A stretch of 64,000 nucleotides of DNA from Microcosmobacter sp040493455 (GCF_040493455.1 NZ_JANFDA010000003.1:310001-374000), one strand, 5' to 3'. Numbered from the stretch's first letter, positions 53,029 through 62,022 are shown. The notes: a model not told the origin generated them from the sequence alone. Numbers and translations are program-made.

Positions 53029-53523
53029 CTATTGATTCACAAAAGTTTCGTTTAGCACAGTTGTTTCTCTTAAGTCAACGTTCTGTTCGATTACAGATTT
53101 TAGGTTGGTGAGAAAGAACACCCAACATACGCAGCAATTTATAAATGAAAATTCATTTTCTGCTGTTGGATTTAAGTTTTTCTGATGTAGATGCAAAATA
53201 GTACTGCCGGATTCATGTCTTTCTAAACTGAATAGAACTGTAAAATCTTTACCAAACGTAAATTCGAAATAGGAGTCATTCTCAGAAGCAATAATTTCAC
53301 CTTCAATTTGAAAATCCTTTTGCCATTTCCATAGATATGCTGTTCCGCTTGAAGGTACTTCGGTAGCGCTTAGTTGCTCATTTTGGCTTGAAAACTTTAC
53401 GTTTCCAAGAAACCAAGATTCCAATCCTTGAGCAGTCGCTACACATTGATAAACATCTTTAATTGTTGTATGTAGCAATATTTTGTGGCTGAATTCACTT
53501 TTTGAAAAATCTTCTTGCCTCAT
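53029..53523 (-). CDS. SRPBCC / AHSA1-like protein
   Basis: 164 residues, START-like domain with the AHSA1 pattern (HTTIKDVYQCVATAQGLESWFLGNVKF, then YLWKWQKDFQIEGEIIASEND, then FINCCVCWVFFLTNLKSVIEQ). It overlaps the DinB gene by 4 nt (ATGA), which couples them. Proteins of this fold bind hydrophobic ligands or chaperones. The ligand is unknown. Confidence 0.78.
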   Translation of the reverse strand: MRQEDFSKSEFSHKILLHTTIKDVYQCVATAQGLESWFLGNVKFSSQNEQLSATEVPSSGTAYLWKWQKDFQIEGEIIASENDSYFEFTFGKDFTVLFSLERHESGSTILHLHQKNLNPTAENEFSFINCCVCWVFFLTNLKSVIEQNVDLRETTVLNETFVNQ

Positions 53524-54062
53524 AATAAACCCGCTTTAAATTTTAGTTTTAGAGGTTTTAAACACCCTGGTAAATCCATAGCTCGTCTCCAAACGGTTAG
53601 CTGCGAAATGTGATTGGTTTCGTGCCAGGCAGCCATAAAGTGGATGACTTCAAGTTTGGTAGGAAAAACGGTATCAAAAGACCAGTTCATCTTTTCCTGA
53701 AGAAACTCTTCACTACGATCGTTGAGCAAATCGATTTGTCTTTTGTGGCTTTCCAGATACTTTTTTAATAGCGCTTCTTTGGTAGGGTATAGGGTTTCGT
53801 CTGCTTGTGGAGTTCTAGGATCTCCAGGACCTGTTCTTCTAAAAACCTTAATCCACGCTTCTGGAGTTGTATTCTTATCACCTAATATTTCGCATGACAT
53901 TTCTGAAGCATCATAAAGATGTCCAATAGTCCATGCTGGATGATTTTCTATGCCTTTAGATGGAATGATTGACATTTGACTATCTGGAACATCTTCGACC
54001 AATAATTTTAGGTGTTCTTCATTTAAGCGTAAAGACTTTTTTATTAATTCTATTGGATTCAT
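53520..54062 (-). CDS. DinB family protein
   Basis: 180 residues. DinB/YfiT four-helix bundle with metal-type His (GIENHPAWTIGHLYDASEM, and AWHETNHISQLTVWRRAMD near the C-terminus). DinB-like proteins are metal-dependent thiol-transferase or stress-linked enzymes, in some species acting with bacillithiol, which this organism appears able to make. That link is inference. First gene of the DinB - SRPBCC - AraC set. Confidence 0.82.
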   Translation of the reverse strand: MNPIELIKKSLRLNEEHLKLLVEDVPDSQMSIIPSKGIENHPAWTIGHLYDASEMSCEILGDKNTTPEAWIKVFRRTGPGDPRTPQADETLYPTKEALLKKYLESHKRQIDLLNDRSEEFLQEKMNWSFDTVFPTKLEVIHFMAAWHETNHISQLTVWRRAMDLPGCLKPLKLKFKAGLL

Positions 54063-54087
54063 AAGATCTTAGCTGCAAATTGAGTAG

Positions 54088-54591
54088 TTACTTATTTTCA
54101 AAATAAAAGTCTGTCCACATAGACCTCCAGATTTTCCAGGAATCATCTGATTGTTTCTTGTAGATTGTAGTATTAATGCCTTTTTGAAGCATTCCGAAAC
54201 GGATAGTATCTTTTTGATAAGTCCAGTCGAGTATTGAGTTATGAGTAGAAATAGCCAAGGTATCTAATACTTTCAAACTAATGATTTCGGTTTGAAAATC
54301 GTGAACTGTGGTTACCGAACTATCCTTTGGAAACCAAAACTTTTGTATTTCAGATTTTCCTTCAACAGGACTTAAACCACTTGGTTGTATACGTGCGTCT
54401 TCTTCTAGAAGATTTAGTATTTTATCTTCATCCATTTGCAACCATCCATCGACATAGTCTTTATGAACTTGTATTATGGCTTGCTCTTCTTTGTCAATTG
54501 ACTCTTTTGATTGTTCTTTATTACAACCAACACACAAGCATAATATAAATAATGATAAAAAAATATTTGAGAAGATTCTATCTATTTTCAT
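54088..54591 (-). CDS. Lipoprotein with SnoaL/NTF2-like (DUF4440) domain
   Basis: 167 residues. Signal MKIDRIFSNIFLSLFILCLCVGC. The mature part has the SnoaL-like arrangement (EQAIIQVHKDYVDGWLQMDEDKILNLLEEDARIQPSGLSPVEGKSEIQKFW). NTF2-like folds bind small molecules or act as ketosteroid-isomerase-type enzymes. The substrate is unknown. Last gene before the M28 pair, 25 bp from the DinB stop. Confidence 0.78.
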   Translation of the reverse strand: MKIDRIFSNIFLSLFILCLCVGCNKEQSKESIDKEEQAIIQVHKDYVDGWLQMDEDKILNLLEEDARIQPSGLSPVEGKSEIQKFWFPKDSSVTTVHDFQTEIISLKVLDTLAISTHNSILDWTYQKDTIRFGMLQKGINTTIYKKQSDDSWKIWRSMWTDFYFENK

Positions 54592-54694
54592 GTTTATTAA
54601 TATGAGTTTAAGTATTTGAATACCATTTAAGCGTATGCTCTAATATAGTAAATATGTAGAAGTATTCATTAGAGGGTTTTTAGAGGATTAAATA

Positions 54695-54729
54695 ACAAAA
54701 AAAAGCCTCCCAGTAATCTGAAAGGCTTT
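54695..54729 (-). terminator. Terminator of the M28 peptidase gene; fourth copy of the hairpin
   Basis: AAAGCCTCCCAG / CTGAAAGGCTTT (54702-54729, loop TAAT) with an A run on the plus strand (U run on minus). The stem differs from copies A-C by two bases on one arm. Confidence 0.75.
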
Positions 54730-54756
54730 ATAGTTTTTTATAGAAAAAAAGCTGTT

Positions 54757-56355
54757 TTATTCGCTAGCTTCAGCTTTATCCACTACGATACGTTCATCAC
54801 GGTTGGCTAATTCCCAAGCAGTATGAAATACTAATCGCGCTCTATTCTCAAGCAAATCATATTCGATTTTATCTGGAGTATCGGTTATTTTGTGATAATC
54901 ATCATGGGTACCATTGAAATAGAAGATTACTGGGATATTATTCTTTGCAAAGTTGTAATGATCTGATCTGTAATAGAAACGATTTGGATCATTTTCGTCA
55001 TTGTACTTGTAGTCCAACTCTACATTGCAATATTTTAAGTTTACGTCTTCTGAGATGTTATGTAACTCTGTACTTAGCTTGTCACTACCAATGAGGTAAA
55101 CATAGTTCCTATCTCCAGTTTTGCGTTTGGGATCAACACGACCGATCATATCTATATTTAGATTGGCAACCGTGTTTTCTAATGGGAAAATCGGATCCAT
55201 ATCTGTGTAATATTTTGAGCCTAACAAGCCTTTTTCTTCACCAGTGACATGTAAAAACAAGATTGAACGTTTTGGACCGTGACCATTTTTTTGAGCTTCT
55301 TTAAAGGCTTCAGCAATTTCTACAACCGCAACTGTACCAGAGCCATCGTCATCTGCACCATTGAAAACTTCTTTATTTTCATCTACACCGACGTGATCTA
55401 AATGTGCAGATATCACGACAATTTCATCAGGCTTTTCTGAGCCCTCAATGAATGCTACTACATTTTCTGAAGTGAAATCTTTAGATGAATTTTCAATATC
55501 AATAGTTAAGTTTGCTGTAATTGATTTTGGAGTATGGTCATTAACGATTTTATCATAAATTACTTTAGCAAATACACTATCTACTAAAAAGAAAGGTGCA
55601 TTTTTTCCATTGTCTTTTAATGACATTCTCCCGCCTTGTGAAGCATAGGAGGTCGAAGAATTATATATTGTTGAATAATAAGTAGCATACCTTGGAAAGA
55701 TAGCTTCATCCATAAGTAGTATAGCTCTAGCACCTTTATCTCTCGCCAAGTTACGTTTAGAGAACATAGATTGTCTACCACCAGACCATTTTGTTGGCTC
55801 GGCTGTACCAGTAGTAACGTAAGTTCCGTCTTCGTTCTTTGCTTCTCCAGCTTTGATTAGAACGACTTTATCTTTTACATCGAGGTCTTTATAATCTGAA
55901 TAGCCTTCAGACTCAACACCGTATCCAGCATAGACAACATCGCTAGCTGTTATAGTTTGTGTAGTGCCGCCCAAAAGGCAAAATTGGTGATCGAAAGGAG
56001 CGAAGTTTCTATCATTAATGGTTATTGTTGTTTTTGCGACTTGTCGTTTCTGCAAAGGCACTTCTTGGAAATAATCGTCACCCTTCAAAGGACTAGGAAT
56101 TTCCATGGATTGATACTGTGCTTTTAGATATTCTACGGCTTTCTTTTGACCTGGCTCACCAGTCTCTCGACCTTCAAACTCATCAGAAGCATAGACATAA
56201 AGCATGTCTTTTATTTCATCTGCAGTAATGGTTTCGGCATAGACCACAGGATCCGCAGGAGCATTATTTTTTTCTTTAGAGACTTTGTTATGTGCTGATG
56301 GACCACAACCTGTAATTAGTAAACCAGCAGCTAGAAGTGCAAAAATTGATTTCAT
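54757..56355 (-). CDS. M28 family zinc aminopeptidase, lipoprotein
   Basis: 532 residues. Signal MKSIFALLAAGLLITGC. A PA-type inserted domain is present (about 130-270), and zinc ligands are in SAHLDHVG, GADDDGSGT (Asp), GEEKGLLGS (Glu), NIDMIGR (Asp) and RSDHYNF (His). Peptidases of this family cleave N-terminal residues outside the cytoplasm. It is the larger of two paralogues in tandem, the other lying 86 bp upstream on the same strand. Confidence 0.9.
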   Translation of the reverse strand: MKSIFALLAAGLLITGCGPSAHNKVSKEKNNAPADPVVYAETITADEIKDMLYVYASDEFEGRETGEPGQKKAVEYLKAQYQSMEIPSPLKGDDYFQEVPLQKRQVAKTTITINDRNFAPFDHQFCLLGGTTQTITASDVVYAGYGVESEGYSDYKDLDVKDKVVLIKAGEAKNEDGTYVTTGTAEPTKWSGGRQSMFSKRNLARDKGARAILLMDEAIFPRYATYYSTIYNSSTSYASQGGRMSLKDNGKNAPFFLVDSVFAKVIYDKIVNDHTPKSITANLTIDIENSSKDFTSENVVAFIEGSEKPDEIVVISAHLDHVGVDENKEVFNGADDDGSGTVAVVEIAEAFKEAQKNGHGPKRSILFLHVTGEEKGLLGSKYYTDMDPIFPLENTVANLNIDMIGRVDPKRKTGDRNYVYLIGSDKLSTELHNISEDVNLKYCNVELDYKYNDENDPNRFYYRSDHYNFAKNNIPVIFYFNGTHDDYHKITDTPDKIEYDLLENRARLVFHTAWELANRDERIVVDKAEASE

Positions 56356-56441
56356 TTTTAATTAGTCTTTTTTATGGATAAGCACAAATTTAACCTTTGT
56401 ATGAGGTTAATGGCTTATGGTTTAACACTATTTTAAAAAAA

Positions 56442-57473
56442 TTAGAGTTTTTCTGGTGAAAGGCGCAATTCTGAATTTGCTAAATACCATGCCGTTGTAA
56501 AGATTAGCTTAGTACGTTTTGCCAGTAAATCATAGTTAATCTTATCTGGTGTGTCAGTAGGTTTGGAGTAATCTTCGTGTTCTCCGTTGAAATAAAATAT
56601 AACAGGGACGCCTTGTAGTGCAAAATTGTAATGATCAGACCTGTAGTAATAGCGGTTGAGATCGTCGTCTGCGCTGTAGGTATAATCTAACTCCAAATTT
56701 GTGAATAACTCATTTGCTTTTTCAGAGACATAATGAAGCTCAGTACTAATACGATCGGCTCCAATGATGTATATGTATTCATCATCGTTTTCGTGCCTTC
56801 TATCGGTTCTTCCAATCATATCTAAGTTTAAGGCCGCTACTGTATTTACTAAGGGGAATACTGGGTTTTCTGTGTAATATCTAGAGCCATATAAACCGAT
56901 TTCTTCTGCGGTCATATGCATGAAGGCTATACTTCGTTTGGGTCTAAATCCATTTTGCTCTGCGAGTTTAAAGGCTTGTGCCATTTCTAAAATCGCTGAT
57001 GTTCCTGAGCCATTATCATCTGCACCCAAGTAAATTTCACCATTAACAATTCCCTCATGGTCTGAATGTCCAGAAATGATCACAACTTCTTCAGGATAAA
57101 CTTCACCCTCTATATAGGCGATCACATTTTGAGAATCGTTATAGCCTTCAGGGAAATACTCGGAGGGTACTGTCTGGTAGTATTCGTTGTCTGAAATTGG
57201 CGACCCAATATTGTGCTGTTGGTAGAAGTTGCGTAGGTAATTACATGCTTTGTTATGGCCTTCTTCACCTGTTTTTCTACCTGTAAATTCTTCAGAAGCA
57301 AATTTTTGTATATGGAATTCTAGCTCGTCTACAGTAATAGTATTCGCATATTTTTCTATAGTATCTTGCTGCTCAAAAACAATACTTTGTTTTAAGTTCT
57401 TTACTTTTTCACTATATCTTAGTTCTGTACACGAACCAACTAAAAATAAGGCAGAAAGGAAATAAAATTTCAT
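56442..57473 (-). CDS. M28 family zinc aminopeptidase, shorter paralogue
   Basis: 343 residues. Signal MKFYFLSALFLVGSC. It aligns with the neighbour through the same ligands (SGHSDHEG, LGADDNGSGTSA, EEIGLYGSRYY, NLDMIGR and RSDHYNFA) but the PA-type region is deleted. The ligands are intact, so it is probably active. Start 57473 fits the lipobox. The divergence between the two suggests an old duplication. Confidence 0.87.
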   Translation of the reverse strand: MKFYFLSALFLVGSCTELRYSEKVKNLKQSIVFEQQDTIEKYANTITVDELEFHIQKFASEEFTGRKTGEEGHNKACNYLRNFYQQHNIGSPISDNEYYQTVPSEYFPEGYNDSQNVIAYIEGEVYPEEVVIISGHSDHEGIVNGEIYLGADDNGSGTSAILEMAQAFKLAEQNGFRPKRSIAFMHMTAEEIGLYGSRYYTENPVFPLVNTVAALNLDMIGRTDRRHENDDEYIYIIGADRISTELHYVSEKANELFTNLELDYTYSADDDLNRYYYRSDHYNFALQGVPVIFYFNGEHEDYSKPTDTPDKINYDLLAKRTKLIFTTAWYLANSELRLSPEKL

Positions 57474-57511
57474 GGATTAATAGACAATTTCTAGCGTTCA
57501 AAGAACGTAAA

Positions 57512-57541
57512 AAAAAAGGTAACTCGGAAGAATTACCTTAC
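57512..57541 (-). terminator. Terminator of the DUF3108 operon
   Basis: AAGGTAA / TTACCTT stem around 57517-57540, with an A run on the plus strand, hence U on minus. It lies 25 bp past the stop of the gene at 57566. Confidence 0.65.
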
Positions 57542-57565
57542 TTTATTGTCCTGAAAATCATATTG

Positions 57566-57892
57566 CTAGTCAATTTCGAGATCATTGAGCTCTTCAATGG
57601 CTTCTTCTTCAGATTTTTTCTCTAATTCTTCAATTTCTTGAGTGTCTCCAAGTTCAGTCTTTTCGAATATGGCTTTGTATGTTGTTACTGTAAGTGAAAT
57701 AATAGTCAATAGAAATATATACTGAATAACTTTCTTAGAGGCATTTTGCTTTTTAGAAAGATAGATCAAAACAAAACCAATAAGTAGTGCCAATACTGCT
57801 GGTCCTGCAGAAACCTTGTATAAAGGCGTTACAGATAGTACCACTGCTAATATTGAAACAATAAACCCTAGAACGATTAAAAACTTTCTCAT
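57566..57892 (-). CDS. Small membrane protein with acidic tail
   Basis: 108 residues: three membrane helices (about 4-24, 30-46, 56-72), then an acidic coiled tail (EIEELEKKSEEEAIEELNDLEID). No family recognised. It starts 3 nt after the DUF3108 gene ends, so they are cotranscribed. Confidence 0.68.
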   Translation of the reverse strand: MRKFLIVLGFIVSILAVVLSVTPLYKVSAGPAVLALLIGFVLIYLSKKQNASKKVIQYIFLLTIISLTVTTYKAIFEKTELGDTQEIEELEKKSEEEAIEELNDLEID

Positions 57893-57895
57893 CTC

Positions 57896-58675
57896 TTAGT
57901 ATTTTAGTCCTGTTGCTGATTTAATTTTTAATTCTCCACTTCCTACAGGAATCTTGAATTTTGCATATACTGGGACTTTATTTTCGTCTGCTGTAAGCCA
58001 TAATAAATTGGCGTTGCTACCTTTAAGAACGTCATTATTACTTATAGATAAGGCTAGTTTGTAGCATTCCTTTCTACCAAGATTGGTATTGATGGTTTCC
58101 TTATTAATATACTTTATCACCACATTGTGTTCCTTATTGTCAAAAATAACCTTAAACGATTGGCTGTCACCAGGATTGGCTTTGTGGATATCCAAATTTC
58201 TTATATGATATAACGTTGAGACCAAGTCTTTTGTTGAAGCTCCAATACTGAGATTCTTTTTCTCTTCCCAAAATTTGCCATCCTTTCTCCTTTTCTTTTT
58301 TAGACTTTGAACGGTTTTGGTTTTATGGTTGAATTTGTATTGCATAAACTTATAGTAGCCGCCTTCATTAATATCTCTTTTGTATAGGTAAGGGGTTAAC
58401 GTGGTAGGGCTTACGTAGCTTTCGTACAAATCTCTAATCTTGAAAAACCCATCAAAACTCTTATAGGTAGTCGCTTTGCATTTTAGCCGTAATAGCGTGG
58501 ACTTAGCGGTTTTTACCTCACTGGTTTGCATCGTGACTTCCGCTATATCTGTTAATAGACCAGACATGTTGTATGAAGCTGTAAAAACTAAGTTTTCTCC
58601 TGCGGCTATCGTTTTATTTTGCTGGGCATACAACGATGTTGTAAGTGCTAGTAAGACTATAAGGATAGGTTTCAT
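57896..58675 (-). CDS. DUF3108 domain exported protein
   Basis: 259 residues from ATG 58675, which begins a signal peptide (MKPILIVLLALTTSLYAQQ); a longer reading to 58732 is not supported. The DUF3108 layout is clear: GENLVFTASYNMSGLLTDIAEVTMQT, then YYKFMQYKFNHKTKTV, then DENKVPVYAKFKIPVGSGELKIKSATGL. DUF3108 proteins are exported and beta-rich, of unknown function. First gene of a two-gene operon with the small membrane protein. Confidence 0.85.
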   Translation of the reverse strand: MKPILIVLLALTTSLYAQQNKTIAAGENLVFTASYNMSGLLTDIAEVTMQTSEVKTAKSTLLRLKCKATTYKSFDGFFKIRDLYESYVSPTTLTPYLYKRDINEGGYYKFMQYKFNHKTKTVQSLKKKRRKDGKFWEEKKNLSIGASTKDLVSTLYHIRNLDIHKANPGDSQSFKVIFDNKEHNVVIKYINKETINTNLGRKECYKLALSISNNDVLKGSNANLLWLTADENKVPVYAKFKIPVGSGELKIKSATGLKY

Positions 58676-58827
58676 TAGTGTTTGTTTAAATGATTGGGTA
58701 CGCCTTATGGCATATAACGCATTAACAAGCATATATTGTGCCGAAAATACAATGTAAAAGATTTTAAAGCTAATTTTTTGTAATACAATTAAGTTTTTTT
58801 GAAGGCCTTAAAAAAAGTGATATTTCC

Positions 58828-58859
58828 TTTGGCGACATTAAAAAAGCATTTTATATTTG
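58828..58859 (+). promoter_or_regulatory. Promoter of tRNA-Ser(TGA)
   Basis: TTTG (58828-58831), exactly 20 nt, TATATTTG (58852-58859). Confidence 0.7.
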
Positions 58860-58869
58860 CATCCGCTTA

Positions 58870-58954
58870 GGAGGAATGGCAGAGTGGTCGAATGCGGCAG
58901 TCTTGAAAACTGTTGAGGGTCACACCTCCGGGGGTTCGAATCCCTCTTCCTCCG
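58870..58954 (+). tRNA. tRNA-Ser (TGA)
   Basis: Class II tRNA. Acceptor GGAGGAA/TTCCTCC, anticodon stem GCAGT/ACTGT with loop CTTGAAA and anticodon TGA. Long variable arm, T arm GGTTCGAATCC, discriminator G, CCA not encoded. Followed at once by a terminator. Confidence 0.96.
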
Positions 58955-58956
58955 CG

Positions 58957-58988
58957 AAAAGAGCTTCTATTTTAGAAGCTCTTTTTTA
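58957..58988. terminator. Terminator after tRNA-Ser(TGA)
   Basis: AAAAGAGCTTCT / AGAAGCTCTTTT around an ATTTT loop, T-rich after it. It can also serve the minus-strand gene at 59015. Confidence 0.82.
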
Positions 58989-59014
58989 TTTATGCTATTT
59001 GTACCTGTTATACA

Positions 59015-59518
59015 CTACTGATTAGATAATCTAACTTTTTCCATATTAATAGAATACGCTTGAATGAGCTTAGAAAAAAAGCCAGAACTAATGTTGCTAA
59101 AATAGTATTCATTAGATTTCCTATCCATTATGTAATAGCTAGAAGTCGGGAGGTGTCTTGTCTCAATTTCGCCTGTTAAGTTACTATAACTAGTACTTCT
59201 CATGCTACCTGCATTGTAGTCAAATAAGTATCTGTATTTATCTCTATCATCATACTTATGGGAATAAACATCAGATTGTAATACAAATTCATACTTTCCT
59301 TTGTAATTCTTTTTTATATGCTTTCTCATGTAATTATCTCGACTATTTCTCCCTTTAAGAACACAGATGAGAACAGTATCATCTTTTCCAAAATCGGCAG
59401 GAATAGCCCCATTTTCGACAGTCATTTTTTTAGATGCACTACCTTTTACAATTGCTCCGCAAGAATTTAATAAAAATGGGATTGTTACAGTTAAAATAAT
59501 GAGTTTGATATGTTTCAT
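59015..59518 (-). CDS. Hypothetical lipoprotein
   Basis: 167 residues. Signal MKHIKLIILTVTIPFLLNSC. The mature part has Gly/Lys/Ser-rich stretches and a basic YMRKHIKKNYKGKYEF. No family recognised. Isolated, convergent with tRNA-Ser. Confidence 0.6.
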   Translation of the reverse strand: MKHIKLIILTVTIPFLLNSCGAIVKGSASKKMTVENGAIPADFGKDDTVLICVLKGRNSRDNYMRKHIKKNYKGKYEFVLQSDVYSHKYDDRDKYRYLFDYNAGSMRSTSYSNLTGEIETRHLPTSSYYIMDRKSNEYYFSNISSGFFSKLIQAYSINMEKVRLSNQ

Positions 59519-59618
59519 ACTTGTAATTTTTTGTCAAGCCGTAAAACTAAATAATATTTATACATAATTATATTGTTAACATTAATTCCTAATTGAATAA
59601 CGGTTGTCTTTATTAGCG

Positions 59619-59626
59619 TATTTTTG
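59619..59626 (+). promoter_or_regulatory. -7 element of the nitroreductase operon
   Basis: TATTTTTG matches TAnnTTTG. TTG at 59593-59595 is 23 nt upstream. The start would be near 59633, 8 nt before the ATG at 59641. Confidence 0.45.
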
Positions 59627-59640
59627 CAAAAAATAAACGT

Positions 59641-60276
59641 ATGAATCTCATAGAAAGCTTACAGTGGCGCTATGCCACCAAAAAGTTTGATAACAATAAA
59701 ACACTCTCTAAGAATAAATTAGAACTAATAAAAGAAGCATTTAACCTTACAGCCACGTCGTATGGCTTACAGACCATAAAGCTTTTGGTTGTTGAAGATA
59801 AAGCCATCCGAGAGCAATTGGTTGAGCATTCTTATGGACAACATCAGGTAGTTGATGCATCACATTTATTAGTAATTTGTATTCAGGATGATATAGAAAC
59901 AGAAGATGTTGATTCGCATTTCGATAATGTAAAATCTGTGCGTTCTACTCCAGAGCATATCCTTAAGCCATTTAGAGAAAACCTAAAAGACATGGTCGCC
60001 AATATGTCCTTAGAAGAGCAGCAAGAATGGTCTATAAAACAAGCCTATATAGCACTTGGTAATCTAATGACGGTCTGCGCTATAGAGCGTATAGACAGTT
60101 GCCCAATGGAAGGCTTTTTACCAACCGAGTTTGACAAAGTGCTTAACCTTAAGAAGCTAGGTTTAAAGTCAGTATTATTGCTTCCAGTAGGCTACAGGGC
60201 AGAAGACGATATGTTCGCATCCTTTAAGAAGGTGAGAAAGTCAATTGCGGATACTGTGATAGATTTCTCGGTTTAA
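59641..60276 (+). CDS. NAD(P)H-dependent oxidoreductase of the nitroreductase family
   Basis: 211 residues. FMN-binding nitroreductase fold: LQWRYATKKFD (8-18) and the usual AYIALGNLMTVCAIERIDSCPMEGF, then GLKSVLLLPVGYRAEDD. The family reduces nitro compounds or quinones with NAD(P)H in the cytosol. Probably first in an operon with the thioredoxin-fold gene and the aminotransferase. Confidence 0.88.
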   Translation: MNLIESLQWRYATKKFDNNKTLSKNKLELIKEAFNLTATSYGLQTIKLLVVEDKAIREQLVEHSYGQHQVVDASHLLVICIQDDIETEDVDSHFDNVKSVRSTPEHILKPFRENLKDMVANMSLEEQQEWSIKQAYIALGNLMTVCAIERIDSCPMEGFLPTEFDKVLNLKKLGLKSVLLLPVGYRAEDDMFASFKKVRKSIADTVIDFSV

Positions 60277-60306
60277 TCGTTATATTTGTTTCAAACATTG
60301 ATTACT

Positions 60307-60714
60307 ATGAAAAAGTTACTTGTTATTCTGTTTATTACTGTAAGCTATTTTGGCTTTTCCCAAGACAGTAATGCCTTTAAGTCTATAAAAGAGACTTCTA
60401 TTGAAGCGACTAAAAGCAATAAATCGATACTCTTAGTATTCACGGAATCTGCTAAGGATTACAAATACATAGCAGATAAATTAAGTGGACTTAGCGCAAC
60501 ATTTGTAATGCATCATGTTGATAGAGCTGAGAATAATGGCTTAACACAAGAGCAAAACATGCTTAATCAGCGTTTGGTAACGCATTACAACAAGACCAAC
60601 ACATATCCTTCAGTGTATGTTCTTGATAAGCATGCTTCACGTACGGGAGAATCTTTATTGAATCTTTCTGAAGCTGAAATAACTAAATTTTCAGAATCCC
60701 TTAAAGCTCATTAA
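60307..60714 (+). CDS. Exported thioredoxin-fold protein without CxxC
   Basis: 135 residues from ATG 60307, chosen because MKKLLVILFITVSYFGFSQ is a signal peptide; an ATG at 60286 is less likely. A thioredoxin-like pattern is visible (NKSILLVFTESAKDYKYIADKL, then NTYPSVYVLDKHA), but no CxxC is present: residues after VFTES are AKDY. Redox activity is unlikely. It lies between the nitroreductase and the aminotransferase genes. Confidence 0.68.
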   Translation: MKKLLVILFITVSYFGFSQDSNAFKSIKETSIEATKSNKSILLVFTESAKDYKYIADKLSGLSATFVMHHVDRAENNGLTQEQNMLNQRLVTHYNKTNTYPSVYVLDKHASRTGESLLNLSEAEITKFSESLKAH

Positions 60715-60718
60715 TTAA

Positions 60719-61915
60719 ATGCCAGGATTTGAACTGTTTGGTGATCTGGAGCGCAAACATGTAAATGATGTTCTAGACAATGGCGTTCTTATGCGCTATG
60801 GTTTTGATGGTATGCGTAATGGGTATTGGAAGGCCAAAGAATTAGAGTCAGAGATTGAAAAGACTTTTGGTGTTGAACATGCACAATTAGTATCTAGCGG
60901 TACAGCTGCTGTTTCTGTAGCTTTAGCTTCCGCTGGAATTGGAGCAGGAGACGAAGTGATTATGCCTACATTTACCTTTGTTGCTAGTTTTGAAGCCATA
61001 ATGATGGTCGGAGCGACGCCAATTTTAGTAGATATAGACGATACCTTAACCTTAGATCCTGAAGCAGTAAAAAATGCGATTACACCAAAGACCAAAGCGG
61101 TTATGGTAGTTCATATGTGTGGTAGTATGGCAAACCTAAATGCTTTAAAAAGTATCTGTGACACCCATAAACTCACACTAATTGAAGATGCTTGCCAAGC
61201 TATTGGAGGCACTTACAACAATAGAGCACTAGGTAGCATAGGTGATCTAGGTTGTTTCTCCTTCGATTTTGTAAAGACCATTACCTGCGGAGAAGGCGGC
61301 GCAGTAATTACCAATAACAAAGACTTCTATACCAACTCAGATCATTATAGTGATCATGGACACGACCATGTTGGAAATGATCGTGGCGCTGAAACACATC
61401 CGTTTTTAGGCTATAACTTCAGAATATCTGAGCTCAACGCTGCCGTTGGATTAGCGCAAATACAGAGACTTTCAGAGTTTTTGGAGATTCAGAAGAAGAA
61501 TTATACAGTCCTTAGAAATGCTTTATCTCAAATCCCTGAAGTCACTTTTAGAACAGTTCCTGAAGGCGGCGAGGAGAGTTATGCATTTTTGAATTTCTTC
61601 TTACCAGATTTAGAAACCTCTAGACGTGCTTCAAAAGCACTTAAAGAAGCAGGCGTGGATGGCTGTTTTCATTACTATGATAACAATTGGCATTACGTTC
61701 GTAAATGGGATCATTTAAAGAGTGCTACATCACTTTATCCAGTGTCTAATGAGGTAAAAGAAGGTTTAGCCTATTTATCGGAAAAGGACTTTAGCCAATC
61801 CGACCATTTTATTGGGAGAAATATCTCTGCGTTGATAAAATTATCCTGGACAGAAGAAGAGGTGAAAGATCGTGCTCAAAGGATGGTCGAGGCAATAACA
61901 TCTGCTATAAATTAA
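60719..61915 (+). CDS. DegT/DnrJ/EryC1/StrS family aminotransferase
   Basis: 398 residues. PLP fold type I with Lys186 in FSFDFVKTITCGEGGAV, EDACQAIGG and NFRISELNAAVGLAQ. The family transaminates keto-sugars, or dehydrates them, for surface polysaccharides. No other sugar genes are near, so the substrate is unknown. It follows the thioredoxin-fold gene by 4 nt. Confidence 0.9.
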   Translation: MPGFELFGDLERKHVNDVLDNGVLMRYGFDGMRNGYWKAKELESEIEKTFGVEHAQLVSSGTAAVSVALASAGIGAGDEVIMPTFTFVASFEAIMMVGATPILVDIDDTLTLDPEAVKNAITPKTKAVMVVHMCGSMANLNALKSICDTHKLTLIEDACQAIGGTYNNRALGSIGDLGCFSFDFVKTITCGEGGAVITNNKDFYTNSDHYSDHGHDHVGNDRGAETHPFLGYNFRISELNAAVGLAQIQRLSEFLEIQKKNYTVLRNALSQIPEVTFRTVPEGGEESYAFLNFFLPDLETSRRASKALKEAGVDGCFHYYDNNWHYVRKWDHLKSATSLYPVSNEVKEGLAYLSEKDFSQSDHFIGRNISALIKLSWTEEEVKDRAQRMVEAITSAIN

Positions 61916-62022
61916 GTTTTACACTACTATTTTTCAACAAAGATTATGCTTGTATAGTTTATGTATAGGCTGAAAATTTGCGGTGACTAGAGAATACCTC
62001 TAGCTTAGATGAAAATTAAGTT

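Noticed and set aside
46093..54729. A prophage or integrative element in the accessory block
   Set aside because: No integrase, transposase, relaxase or phage structural gene is visible; only tRNA proximity and repeated hairpins suggest insertion.
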